This document shows positions 12,193 through 19,507 of a DNA stretch of 64,000 nt, in pieces. The notes under the pieces were generated by a model. The model had not been told where the DNA came from, did not search any database, and was given only the letters and a program-made list of their open reading frames with translations. Position 1 is the stretch's first letter; every line of letters begins with the position of its first letter. This DNA comes from Streptomyces avidinii. Its GTDB lineage: Bacteria; Actinomycetota; Actinomycetes; Streptomycetales; Streptomycetaceae. The stretch covers positions 1-64,000 of the forward strand of contig NZ_BMVL01000001.1 of the NCBI RefSeq assembly GCF_014650695.1. Reading direction: 5' to 3'. The translations under genes were made by a program, and so were the position numbers.

Positions 12193-12409
12193 CTCACGTA
12201 GCGCCGCGGGTCGGCGGCACGCTCCGGGCGGCGCCGCCGACGCCGCCGGCCGCCCGGGCCGCGTCATTCGTTCTGGTCCGTTTGTCGTAGTTCGGTGGCG
12301 GCTCGGTGATCTTCAACCCCATGATCGCGGTGAAGTGCATCGCCACAACGTCTGCCGCTCCGCACCCGTCTGACGCAGGAACAGGGCTCACGACCCGAGG
12401 AGAACGCAC

Positions 12410-13336
12410 ATGTACGTCCGACCCGCCGCCGCGGCCGCGGCCGCATTCCTGGGCTTCACTCTCACCCTGCTGGGCGGGACGGCCTCGTACGCCGCCACCG
12501 GCCCCGGATCCGGCGCGACCACCGGCACCGGCACCGGGACCGTCCGGGCGGCCCTGGGAGGCCCGGTCGTGTACGCCCACCGGGGAGCCTCCGCGTACGC
12601 CCCTGAGAACACCCTCGACGCGATCGACCTGGCCATGCAGATGGGCTTCCCGTGGGTGGAGAACGACGTGCAGCGCACCAAGGACGGGGTGCTGGTGGTG
12701 ATCCACGACGACACCCTGGCCCGGACCACCGACGTCGAGCAGCGGTTCCCGGGCCGGGCGCCCTGGAAGGTCAAGGACTTCACGTGGGCCGAGATCTCCC
12801 GGCTGGACGCGGGCAGCTGGTTCGGTGACGAGTACGCGGGCGCGTCCGTGCCGAGCCTGCGGCAGTACCTCGACCGGGTGCAGCGCAACCAGCAGCGGCT
12901 GCTGCTGGAGATCAAGAAGCCGGAGCTGTACCCGGGGATCGAGGAGCAGACCCTGAAGGTGCTGGACGAGGCCGGCTGGCTCGACGAGCGGCACGTCACG
13001 AAGCGCCTGGTGGTGCAGAGCTTCAGCGCCGACAGCGTGCGCATCGTCCACGGGCTGCGCCCCGACCTGGTGACCGCCTTCCTCGGCACCCCCACCGTCG
13101 CGGACCTGCCCCGGTACGCGGAGTTCACCGACCGGATCAACCCGTGGCACACCACGATCTCGGCCGACTGGGTCGCGGCGGTGCACGCCCTGCTCGGTGC
13201 CCACGGCAAGGCCATGGAGGTGGACACCTGGATCGTGGACGACGCGGCGACCGCCCGGAAGGTGCAGGCCATGGGGGTGGACGGGATCATCACCAACGCC
13301 CCCGACGTGGTCCAGGAGGCGGTCGGCGGGTTCTGA
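12410..13336 (+). CDS. Secreted glycerophosphodiester phosphodiesterase
   Basis: 308 residues. An N-terminal Sec signal (about 1-30, ending in the alanine-rich SYAAT region) exports it. The GDPD fold motifs are present: VYAHRGASAYAPENT (catalytic His and substrate Arg), the metal-binding pair in WVENDVQRTKDG, and VVIHDDTLARTT with the second catalytic His; a TIM-barrel follows. It hydrolyses glycerophosphodiesters to glycerol-3-phosphate and an alcohol, typically to scavenge phosphate or turn over lipid and teichoic acid parts outside the cell. GAGGAG precedes the ATG. The 245-base region before it, divergent from uvrB, is GC-rich with several hairpins but no clear promoter. Confidence 0.92.
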   Translation: MYVRPAAAAAAAFLGFTLTLLGGTASYAATGPGSGATTGTGTGTVRAALGGPVVYAHRGASAYAPENTLDAIDLAMQMGFPWVENDVQRTKDGVLVVIHDDTLARTTDVEQRFPGRAPWKVKDFTWAEISRLDAGSWFGDEYAGASVPSLRQYLDRVQRNQQRLLLEIKKPELYPGIEEQTLKVLDEAGWLDERHVTKRLVVQSFSADSVRIVHGLRPDLVTAFLGTPTVADLPRYAEFTDRINPWHTTISADWVAAVHALLGAHGKAMEVDTWIVDDAATARKVQAMGVDGIITNAPDVVQEAVGGF

Positions 13337-13391
13337 CGCCGGGCCGGAGCGCATCGACGGCGTTGCAGGCAGTCGCCGGCGCCGACCGCGT

Positions 13392-13413
13392 TGTCGGTGG
13401 CCGGCCGTACCGT
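13392..13413 (+). promoter_or_regulatory. ogt promoter, RecA-NDp/PafBC-type DNA-damage motif
   Basis: TGTCGGTG (13392-13399), eight bases, then TACCGT (13408-13413): exact match to TGTCRGTG-N8-TANNNT. Six bases later is the GTG start codon of the methyltransferase gene, so the transcript should be leaderless. Confidence 0.85.
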
Positions 13414-13419
13414 GGACCT

Positions 13420-13992
13420 GTGGACAGCACCGAGCGGCCCCGCGGGCCGCACCTCGAATGGACCGTCGTCGCCGGCGACGGTGTCCTCGGCGGGCCCCTG
13501 CTCCTGGCCGCGACCCCCGAGGGTCTGGTCCGGGTCGAGTTCCATGCCGAGCCGGACCGGGTCGACAAGATGATCGGCCCGCTCGTCTCCCGGCTCGGCG
13601 CCGACGCCCGGCGTCCCTCACCGGGCGAGGAGGAGCTGCTGGCCGAGCCGATACGCCAGCTCACCGCGTACTTCGCCGGTTCGCTGCGGCGCTTCGAGCT
13701 GCCGCTGGACTGGCGCCTCAGCTCCGGCTTCAACCGGCAGGTGCTCCAGGAGCTGGACCGCTCCGTGGCCTACGGATCGGTCGTCGGCTACGGGGAGCTG
13801 GCCGCCCGCGTGGGACAGCCCGGCGCCGCCCAGGCCGTGGGCAACGCCATGGGGTCGAACCCGCTGCCGCTGGTGGTGGCCTGCCACCGGGTCGTGGAGA
13901 ACGACGGGGGCATCGGGGGATTCGGCGGCGGGGTGGAGACCAAGCGCCAGCTGCTGGCGCTGGAGGGGGTGCTTCCGCAGCCGCTGTTCTGA
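13420..13992 (+). CDS. ogt: Methylated-DNA--protein-cysteine S-methyltransferase (Ogt/AGT)
   Basis: 190-residue suicide enzyme that removes alkyl groups from O6-alkylguanine onto its own cysteine. The C-terminal AGT core is clear: helix-turn-helix YGSVVGYGELAARVGQPGAAQAVGNAMGSNPLPLVV by position (around residues 115-145), then the active-site cysteine in ACHRVV, where the usual Pro of PCHR is Ala, and the closing segment GFGGGVETKRQLLALEG. The GTG start directly follows a DNA-damage promoter, with no Shine-Dalgarno. It lies 83 bases after the phosphodiesterase gene and has its own promoter, so they are not one operon. Confidence 0.93.
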   Translation: MDSTERPRGPHLEWTVVAGDGVLGGPLLLAATPEGLVRVEFHAEPDRVDKMIGPLVSRLGADARRPSPGEEELLAEPIRQLTAYFAGSLRRFELPLDWRLSSGFNRQVLQELDRSVAYGSVVGYGELAARVGQPGAAQAVGNAMGSNPLPLVVACHRVVENDGGIGGFGGGVETKRQLLALEGVLPQPLF

Positions 13993-14092
13993 GCGGGGCC
14001 CTGACCTGCGGATCCGGCGTGCGGGGCGACCCGCGCTGCGGCCCGGTTCCGGCACGGTTCCGCCGGGCGGTAAGGGCTGGCACACTGCGGCG

Positions 14093-14176
14093 GTGACTAC
14101 TCCCGCCGCCGCACCCGGCCTCCCCGCCTCCTCCGCGCCCCGTGTCGCGCACCCGCGATACCGGTGTATGCCGTGA
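14093..14176 (+). CDS. Possible leaderless 27-codon upstream ORF coupled to the MFS gene
   Basis: A GTG at 14093 lies 6 bases after CACACT (14081-14086), a leaderless arrangement. The frame runs 27 codons and its TGA overlaps the GTG of the transporter gene at 14173 (GTGA). It may couple translation, or it may be the original transporter N-terminus separated by a frameshift. The peptide is Ala/Pro-rich and resembles nothing I know. Confidence 0.35.
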   Translation: MTTPAAAPGLPASSAPRVAHPRYRCMP

Positions 14177-15483
14177 CCGCCTCGCCCGGCACCGACCGGC
14201 CCGTGCGGCCGCTGGGCCCGCCCGAGCTGGCCCGCCTGCAGCGGCGCACCTCGCGGGTCCTCATGGCCGGCCAGGTGCTCGGCGGCCTCGGCGTGCCCAT
14301 CAGCATCGCCCTGGCCCCCGTACTGGCCACCGAGGTCAGCGGCACCGAGGCACTGTCCGGCGTCGCCTCCACCGCCGCGGTGATCGGCACCGCCGTGGTC
14401 TCACTGCCGCTCGCCGCCCTGATGAACGCGCGCGGCCGCCGCCCCGGTCTGGTCCTGGCCTACGCGATCGGCGCCGCCGGAGCCGGCCTGGTCGTCCTCG
14501 CCGCCACCATCGGGAACTTCCCCCTGCTGCTGCTCGGCATGGCCGCCTTCGGCGCCGCCTCCTCGGCCAACCTGCAGGCCCGGTTCGCCGCCGCAGACCT
14601 GGCCGCCCCGGACCATCGCGCCCGGGCCATCTCGGTCGTGGTGTGGGCGTCGACCATCGGCGCGGTGCTCGGCCCCAACCTGTCCGCGCCGGCCAGCCGC
14701 AGTTTCGCCGGCACCGCGATACCCGAGACGGCCGGCCCGTTCGTCTGGGCCGCCGTCGTCTTCCTGCTCACCGGCACCCTGATCGGCGTGCTCCTGCGCC
14801 CCGACCCGCTGCTGACGGCCCGTGCGCTGGCCGCCCCCGAGGAGCAGACCCGCGAAGGGCGCTCGCTGCGGGCGGGACTCGCCGCGGTGAAGGCCTCCCC
14901 GCGGGCCCGGCTCGCCCTCCTCACCGTCGCCGTGTCCCACACCACCATGGTCTCGATCATGGTGATGACGCCGATGGACCTGAGCCACCACGGCGCCGGC
15001 CTGGAGCTCATCGGGCTGGTGATCAGCGGTCACATCGCCGGCATGTTCGCCTTCTCGCCCGTGATGGGCTGGCTCGCCGACCGGCTCGGCCGGCTCTCCG
15101 TGATCGGACTGGCCGCCGGCCTGCTGTCCGTCGCCGCACTGCTCGCCGGAACGGCCGGCCCCAGCCACGGCCGGAGCGCGCTCGGCCTCTTCCTGCTCGG
15201 CCTCGGCTGGTCCGCCGGAATGGTGTCCGGGTCGGCCCTGCTGACGGACTCGGTGCCGCAGCCCGCCCGGGCCGCCGTACAGGGGCTGAGCGACCTCACC
15301 ATGAACACGGCCGCGGGCCTGGGCGGAGCGGCCGCGGGGCTGATCATGTCCCAGGCGGGCTACGGCTGGCTGAACGCCGTCGGCGCCGCCCTGCTGCTGC
15401 CGATGGCGGCGCTCGCGCTGTTCACGGCCCGCCGCCACCCGGTGCCCGCCCGAGGCGCCGCCAAGGGGGCCGTCAGTAGCTGA
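14173..15483 (+). CDS. MFS transporter, drug-exporter-like
   Basis: 436 residues with about 12 hydrophobic helices. Motif A-like loops occur as MNARGRRPGLVLAYAIGAAG after helix 2 and ADRLGRLSVIGLAAGLLS in the second half, as in 12-helix drug/sugar exporters. No substrate can be inferred. GTG 14173 overlaps the stop of a short upstream frame (GTGA); a GTG at 14164 is an alternative start with no better Shine-Dalgarno. The 3' end overlaps the convergent cupin gene by 11 bases. Confidence 0.8.
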   Translation: MTASPGTDRPVRPLGPPELARLQRRTSRVLMAGQVLGGLGVPISIALAPVLATEVSGTEALSGVASTAAVIGTAVVSLPLAALMNARGRRPGLVLAYAIGAAGAGLVVLAATIGNFPLLLLGMAAFGAASSANLQARFAAADLAAPDHRARAISVVVWASTIGAVLGPNLSAPASRSFAGTAIPETAGPFVWAAVVFLLTGTLIGVLLRPDPLLTARALAAPEEQTREGRSLRAGLAAVKASPRARLALLTVAVSHTTMVSIMVMTPMDLSHHGAGLELIGLVISGHIAGMFAFSPVMGWLADRLGRLSVIGLAAGLLSVAALLAGTAGPSHGRSALGLFLLGLGWSAGMVSGSALLTDSVPQPARAAVQGLSDLTMNTAAGLGGAAAGLIMSQAGYGWLNAVGAALLLPMAALALFTARRHPVPARGAAKGAVSS

Positions 15484-15844
15484 TGTGGTAGGCCTTGCGC
15501 AGCGTCTCGTGCACGGTCCAGGTCGTCCGGTCGCCCTCCCTGAGCACACAGGCGGAACCGGGGCCGACCTCCAGGGTCGCGCCGCCCTCGACCTCGACGG
15601 TGGCGCGGCCGCTGACCACCACGAAGAGCTCGTTGGCCTCGACGTCGGTGACCACGCCGGGGGTGATCTGCCAGATCCCGCGCACCTGCTTGCCGTCGGC
15701 CGACTCCCACAGCACCTTGCCCGTCACGGCGGGGTCCCCGGAGACGATCTGCTCGGGGTCGAGGTCATCGGCCTCCAGCTCGACGTCCGCGACGGAGACG
15801 GAGAAGGAAGCGGGGGCTGCGGCGGAGTGATCGCTGGTGCTCAT
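15473..15844 (-). CDS. Cupin-domain protein
   Basis: 123 residues, a single small beta-barrel with GIWQITPGVVTDVEANELFVVVSGRATVEV and GPGSACVLREGDRTTWTVHETLRKAYHI read as the two cupin motifs. The first motif lacks the usual His-x-His (its place is taken by VVTDVEANE), as in the RmlC-like (S)-ureidoglycine aminohydrolase cupins of the DUF861/Cupin_3 group. It may bind little or no metal. Function unknown. It converges on the MFS gene with an 11-base overlap. Confidence 0.75.
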   Translation of the reverse strand: MSTSDHSAAAPASFSVSVADVELEADDLDPEQIVSGDPAVTGKVLWESADGKQVRGIWQITPGVVTDVEANELFVVVSGRATVEVEGGATLEVGPGSACVLREGDRTTWTVHETLRKAYHISY

Positions 15845-15959
15845 GGCGCGCCAGCCTAGTGCGGCCCACCGCGCGGAGCGGTGACCACAGCGTCCAGGAA
15901 CGGCCCGCCGGACGAGTCATCCTGTCCAGCTCCCGGCCGGCCACCCGACTGTCCGCCCG

Positions 15960-16790
15960 TCACGGCGCGGCCGGCCGCCTGGCGGCGAGCAGCGGCTGGT
16001 GGAAGCCGGTGTCCGCGGGTGCCCGCCAGAGCGCTTCGGCGAACCCCGCCCGCCGGGCGTACCCGGCCGTCTCCTCCTCCGGAAGCGCCCAGTACGTGGC
16101 GCTCGACGTCCGCGTGGTCCAGGTGGAGCCGGTGGGCAGCAGCTGGAAGAGCTCCACGTCGTACCGCTCCCCGTCGGCGTGCCAGTGCCACAGCTGGAAG
16201 GTCACCGTCCGCCCTTCGGGACCCGTGTGGACGTGCGGGGGCTCGCTCTGCGGGCGGGCGCGGCGCAGTTCCGCGTACGGGCGCGTGGAGACCAGCAGCA
16301 GCCCGCCGGGGCGCAGCACGCGCAGGGTTTCGGCCAGAGCCGTGGCCACGTCGTCGCCGGTCAGCAGGTGCGGCAGCGCGTTGTCGGCGCAGACCACGGC
16401 GTCGAAGGAGGCGTCCGTGAAGGGCAGGGCGCGCATGTCTGCGACGGCGAGGGGCAGGGCGAGGCCGCGCCGCGCCGCCTCGCGGGCGGCGCGGGTGACC
16501 GAGGCGGGGCTGAGGTCGGTCCCGGTGACCCGGTGGCCCAGCGCGGCGAGGCCCAGGGACTGGGTTCCGATGCCGCAGGCGTTGTCGAGCACCCTGTGCG
16601 GTCCCGGGCCCAGTGCGGCGGTGAGCAGGGCGTCGAGGGCGCGGCCCTGGCGGGCGGTGCTCGCGTCCCAGTCCGCGTAGATGAGGTCGTAGCGGTCGGC
16701 CAGCTCGTCTAGAAGCCGCGCGTGTCCATGGGGGCACGCTACTCGGACAGGTTGGGACGGGTGTGGCGGGAGAGCGTTTGGGGGCGTCAA
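15960..16790 (-). CDS. Class I SAM-dependent methyltransferase with apparent frameshift at its 5' end
   Basis: SAM-binding motif I is VLDNACGIGTQSLGLA, followed by GTDLSPASV, ADMRALPF and LRVLRPGGLLLVSTRP, i.e. a Methyltransf_11/25-type Rossmann domain. The open frame can only start at TTG 16790, giving 28 odd proline-rich residues that read through promoter sequence. A more natural start, ATG 16729, lies 6 bases after TAGCGT (16741-16736) and encodes MDTRGF, then TAG; one extra base there would join it to DELADRYDLIYADWDAS, a typical N-terminus of this family. So either one base is missing in this sequence, or the gene is recently frameshifted. Substrate unknown. Confidence 0.7.
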   Translation of the reverse strand: MTPPNALPPHPSQPVRVACPHGHARLLDELADRYDLIYADWDASTARQGRALDALLTAALGPGPHRVLDNACGIGTQSLGLAALGHRVTGTDLSPASVTRAAREAARRGLALPLAVADMRALPFTDASFDAVVCADNALPHLLTGDDVATALAETLRVLRPGGLLLVSTRPYAELRRARPQSEPPHVHTGPEGRTVTFQLWHWHADGERYDVELFQLLPTGSTWTTRTSSATYWALPEEETAGYARRAGFAEALWRAPADTGFHQPLLAARRPAAP

Positions 16791-16811
16791 TCCCGTGCCA
16801 TGGATGGGGAC

Positions 16812-17756
16812 ATGTCACAGCACAGAGCAGATGCGCCCCTGCCCGGTGGACCGGTCCTGTCGGCGGAGGTACGCGAGGCACTCGCCCGGGGCAAGCCCGT
16901 GGTGGCCCTGGAGTCGACGATCATCGCGCACGGTCTGCCCCGCCCCCGCAACCTGGCGGTGGGCCTCGAACTGGAGGCCCTGGTCCGCGCGGAGGGGGCG
17001 GTTCCGGCGACGGTCGCGGTCCTCGACGGGGTGCCGTACGCGGGTCTGGACAAGGAGCAGCTGGAGCGGATCGCGGCCGGCGACGGCGTGCGCAAGCTCG
17101 GTCACCGGGACCTGGCCCCCGCCCTGGCGGCGGGAGCCACGGGGGCGACGACGGTGTCCGCGACCGCCTTCCTCGCCGCCCGGGCGGGCCTTCGGGTCTT
17201 CGCCACGGGCGGACTGGGCGGAGTGCACCGGGAGTGGGCCCGGACGCAGGACGAGTCGGCGGACCTGTCGCTGCTGGCGCGGACGCGGATCACCGTGGTG
17301 TGCGCCGGGGTGAAGTCGATCCTGGACGTGCCGGGCACGCTGCAGCGGCTGGAGACGCTGGGGGTGGGGGTGCTCGGCTACGGGACGGACCGCTTCCCCG
17401 GGTTCTACCTGGCCGACTCCGGCGAGCCGGTGGACTGGACCGTGCACCGGCCGGAGGAGGTCGCCGCGGTGATGGCTGCTCAGGACGCTCTGGACGGACC
17501 GGAGTCGGCGCTGCTGGTCGCCAATCCGGTGGCGCGTGCGGAGCAGCTGGATCCGGAACTGCACGACCGGGTCCTCGCGGAGGGGCTCGCCGAGTGCCGC
17601 GAGCGCGGGATCACGGGGCAGGCGGTGACACCGTTCCTGCTGGGGTTCCTGGTGCGGGCGACGGACGGGGCCTCGCTGGAGGCGAACCTGGCGGCGGTCC
17701 GCGGCAACGTACGGCTGGGAGCCCGGATCGCGGGGGCCTGGGCGGCGCGGGCATGA
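16812..17756 (+). CDS. psuG: Pseudouridine-5'-phosphate glycosidase
   Basis: 314 residues. Splits (or forms) pseudouridine 5'-phosphate from uracil and ribose 5-phosphate. Family hallmarks: VALESTIIAHGLPRPRNL near the N-terminus, the active-site lysine region GVRKLGHRDLA, TTVSATAFLAARAG, ATGGLGGVHRE, CAGVKSILD and the end segment ANPVARAEQLD. I start at ATG 16812 (MSQHRAD); an in-frame ATG 12 bases earlier is possible. The next gene, a PfkB kinase, overlaps by 4 bases (ATGA); together they make the usual pseudouridine salvage pair. Confidence 0.93.
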   Translation: MSQHRADAPLPGGPVLSAEVREALARGKPVVALESTIIAHGLPRPRNLAVGLELEALVRAEGAVPATVAVLDGVPYAGLDKEQLERIAAGDGVRKLGHRDLAPALAAGATGATTVSATAFLAARAGLRVFATGGLGGVHREWARTQDESADLSLLARTRITVVCAGVKSILDVPGTLQRLETLGVGVLGYGTDRFPGFYLADSGEPVDWTVHRPEEVAAVMAAQDALDGPESALLVANPVARAEQLDPELHDRVLAEGLAECRERGITGQAVTPFLLGFLVRATDGASLEANLAAVRGNVRLGARIAGAWAARA

Positions 17757-18652
17757 CCGGGCCGGGGGCGTTGCTCGTCGTCGGGGACGTGGTGACGGAC
17801 GTGGTGGCCATACATCCGGAACCACTGGCGCCGGCCACCGACACGACGGCCCGCATCCGGACCCTGCCGGGCGGAGCCGGGGCCAACGCGGCCTGCTGGG
17901 CGGCCCGTACGGGGACCGCGGAGGTACGTCTCCTGGCGCGGGTGGGCGCCGAATCGGCGCGCTGGCACGAGCGGGCGCTGGTGGACGCGGGGGTGCGGCC
18001 GCGCCTGGTGATCGACGCGCAGGAGCCGACCGGAACGGTGGTCGCCCTGGTCGGCAAGGACGCGGAGCGGACGTTCCTGACCGACAGCGGGGCCTCGCTG
18101 CGGCTGTGCCCGGCCGACTGGGCCCCGTCCCTGCTGGACGGGGCGGCCCATCTCCACCTGTCCGGCTATCTCTTCTTCGCCGACAGCAGCCGGGAGCTGG
18201 CCATGGTCGCGCTACGGGCGGCCCGCACCCGGGGCGTACCGGTGAGCGTGGACCCGGCCTCGGCCGGATTCCTGGCCGCCCTCGGGCCGCAGCGCTTCCT
18301 GGACGCCGTGGCGGGGGCGGGCGTACTGCTGCCGAACGAGGACGAGGCCCGGCTGCTGGCCGGGCTGCCCGAGCCGACGGGCGTGGCGCGGGCGGCGGCG
18401 GCGCTCAGCCGGCGGGTGCCGCTGGTGGTGGTGACCCGGGGCGCGGCCGGGGCGCTGATCGCCGAACACGGCCGGATCACCGCCGAGGTCGAGGCGGAGC
18501 CGGCCGAAGCGGTGGACTCCACGGGCGCCGGTGACGCGTTCACCGGGGGCTTCCTCGCGGCCCGACTGGAGGGCGCGGACCCGGCGGAGGCGGCCCGCGC
18601 CGGCTGCCGGGCGGCGGCGCTGGCGGTGACCCGGCCGGGCGGTCGGCCGTAG
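17753..18652 (+). CDS. psuK: PfkB-family carbohydrate kinase, probable pseudouridine kinase
   Basis: 299 residues of the ribokinase fold. Signature 1 is GGAGANAACWAARTG near residue 40 and signature 2, containing the catalytic Asp, is DSTGAGDAFTGGFLA near residue 255. PfkB kinases phosphorylate sugars or nucleosides; translational coupling to psuG (ATGA overlap) suggests pseudouridine as substrate, giving the phosphate that PsuG cleaves. The protein is shorter than E. coli PsuK and lacks its N-terminal HTH, so ribose or another nucleoside cannot be excluded. Confidence 0.82.
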   Translation: MTGPGALLVVGDVVTDVVAIHPEPLAPATDTTARIRTLPGGAGANAACWAARTGTAEVRLLARVGAESARWHERALVDAGVRPRLVIDAQEPTGTVVALVGKDAERTFLTDSGASLRLCPADWAPSLLDGAAHLHLSGYLFFADSSRELAMVALRAARTRGVPVSVDPASAGFLAALGPQRFLDAVAGAGVLLPNEDEARLLAGLPEPTGVARAAAALSRRVPLVVVTRGAAGALIAEHGRITAEVEAEPAEAVDSTGAGDAFTGGFLAARLEGADPAEAARAGCRAAALAVTRPGGRP

Positions 18653-18765
18653 CAACGCACCCGGACCCGCCGGTGAGGGAAGCGCGGCTCGGGCGGCATC
18701 CCGACCCGGCGCCATCGCCGACCGAGGCGCGAGCCCGCGCGGCGCCCGACCCGGCCCCGCCCGGG

Positions 18766-19413
18766 TCAGCCGGAGCCGACGCCCGTCCAGGCGGGATGGC
18801 GGGGGTCGTCGGCCCGGACCACCGCGTCGGCGGCCGACGCCGGGTCGGTGTCGGCCTCGTAGCGCGCGAAGGCGGGGAGCGTCCAGCGCGCCGACTCCTC
18901 GGTGCGGCGGGCCAGGGCTCCCGCGGAGAGCCGGATGTGGACGCTCAGGTCGAAGGGGAACCAGTGGCCCAGCAGCAGCGGGCCGTGCACGAGCAGCACG
19001 CCGCCGGGCGGGAGTTCGACGTAGGGGCTGCGCGTCGCCCGGTCGGTCACCGGGTCCCACAGATCCGGCAGCACCCGCCCGGTGCCACCGGGGTCGGTCG
19101 GGCCGAACACCTCCCGCCAGAGCGCGGCCGTGTCGTACCAGCCGCCGAGGTAGGAGTCCACGTCCTCGCGGCCGAACTCGAAGCGGAGGGAGGCCGGCCG
19201 CAGGAAGCCGTCGGCCGCCACCACCAGGGACGGGCGCCCGCGCAGGCGCAGCGCGTCGGCGAGCCGACCGGCGAGCACGCCGGTCTCGGCGGCGGGGGCT
19301 CCGTCAATGCCCACCCGCTGCCAGCTGCCCTGTTCAGGGGCGTTGTCGGGGTCGTCGAGGTGACCGGCGAGCTGCTCGGCCATCCGCTGCCATGTGATCG
19401 CTTCCCACTGCAC
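18766..19413 (-). CDS. Uridine kinase-like protein lacking a P-loop
   Basis: 215 residues. The overall plan matches the uridine kinase-like P-loop family of actinomycetes: RVGIDG strand, SLVVAADGFLRPASLRFEFGRED, YLGGWYDTAALWREVF, VLLVHGPLLLGH (Walker B place) and RRTEESARW. But where GxxxxGK[ST] should be it reads GIDGAPAAETGVLA, with no Lys-Ser/Thr. It therefore probably does not bind ATP as a normal kinase. The GTG start lies 6 bases after GACAAT on the minus strand, suggesting a leaderless mRNA; this promoter overlaps the divergent WGR-gene promoter. Confidence 0.7.
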   Translation of the reverse strand: MQWEAITWQRMAEQLAGHLDDPDNAPEQGSWQRVGIDGAPAAETGVLAGRLADALRLRGRPSLVVAADGFLRPASLRFEFGREDVDSYLGGWYDTAALWREVFGPTDPGGTGRVLPDLWDPVTDRATRSPYVELPPGGVLLVHGPLLLGHWFPFDLSVHIRLSAGALARRTEESARWTLPAFARYEADTDPASAADAVVRADDPRHPAWTGVGSG

Positions 19414-19421
19414 GGGCCCAT

Positions 19422-19443
19422 TGTCAGTGGTGGGCCTTAGCTT
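19422..19443 (+). promoter_or_regulatory. WGR-gene promoter, RecA-NDp/PafBC-type DNA-damage motif
   Basis: TGTCAGTG (19422-19429), eight bases, then TAGCTT (19438-19443): exact TGTCRGTG-N8-TANNNT. The predicted start is near 19450, leaving a leader of about 58 bases with GGGGAGAGG before the ATG at 19508. The -35 half overlaps the -10 candidate of the divergent uridine kinase-like gene. Confidence 0.75.
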
Positions 19444-19507
19444 TTTTCACGAGGGATCACCGGCCGGAAAGGAAGCCGGTGGCCCTGCCTTCGGGGAGAG
19501 GTTTGTC

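Noticed and set aside
12165..12409. Hairpin-rich region between uvrB and the phosphodiesterase gene as a structured RNA
   Set aside because: The GC hairpins are those expected by composition; no conserved motif known to me is visible.
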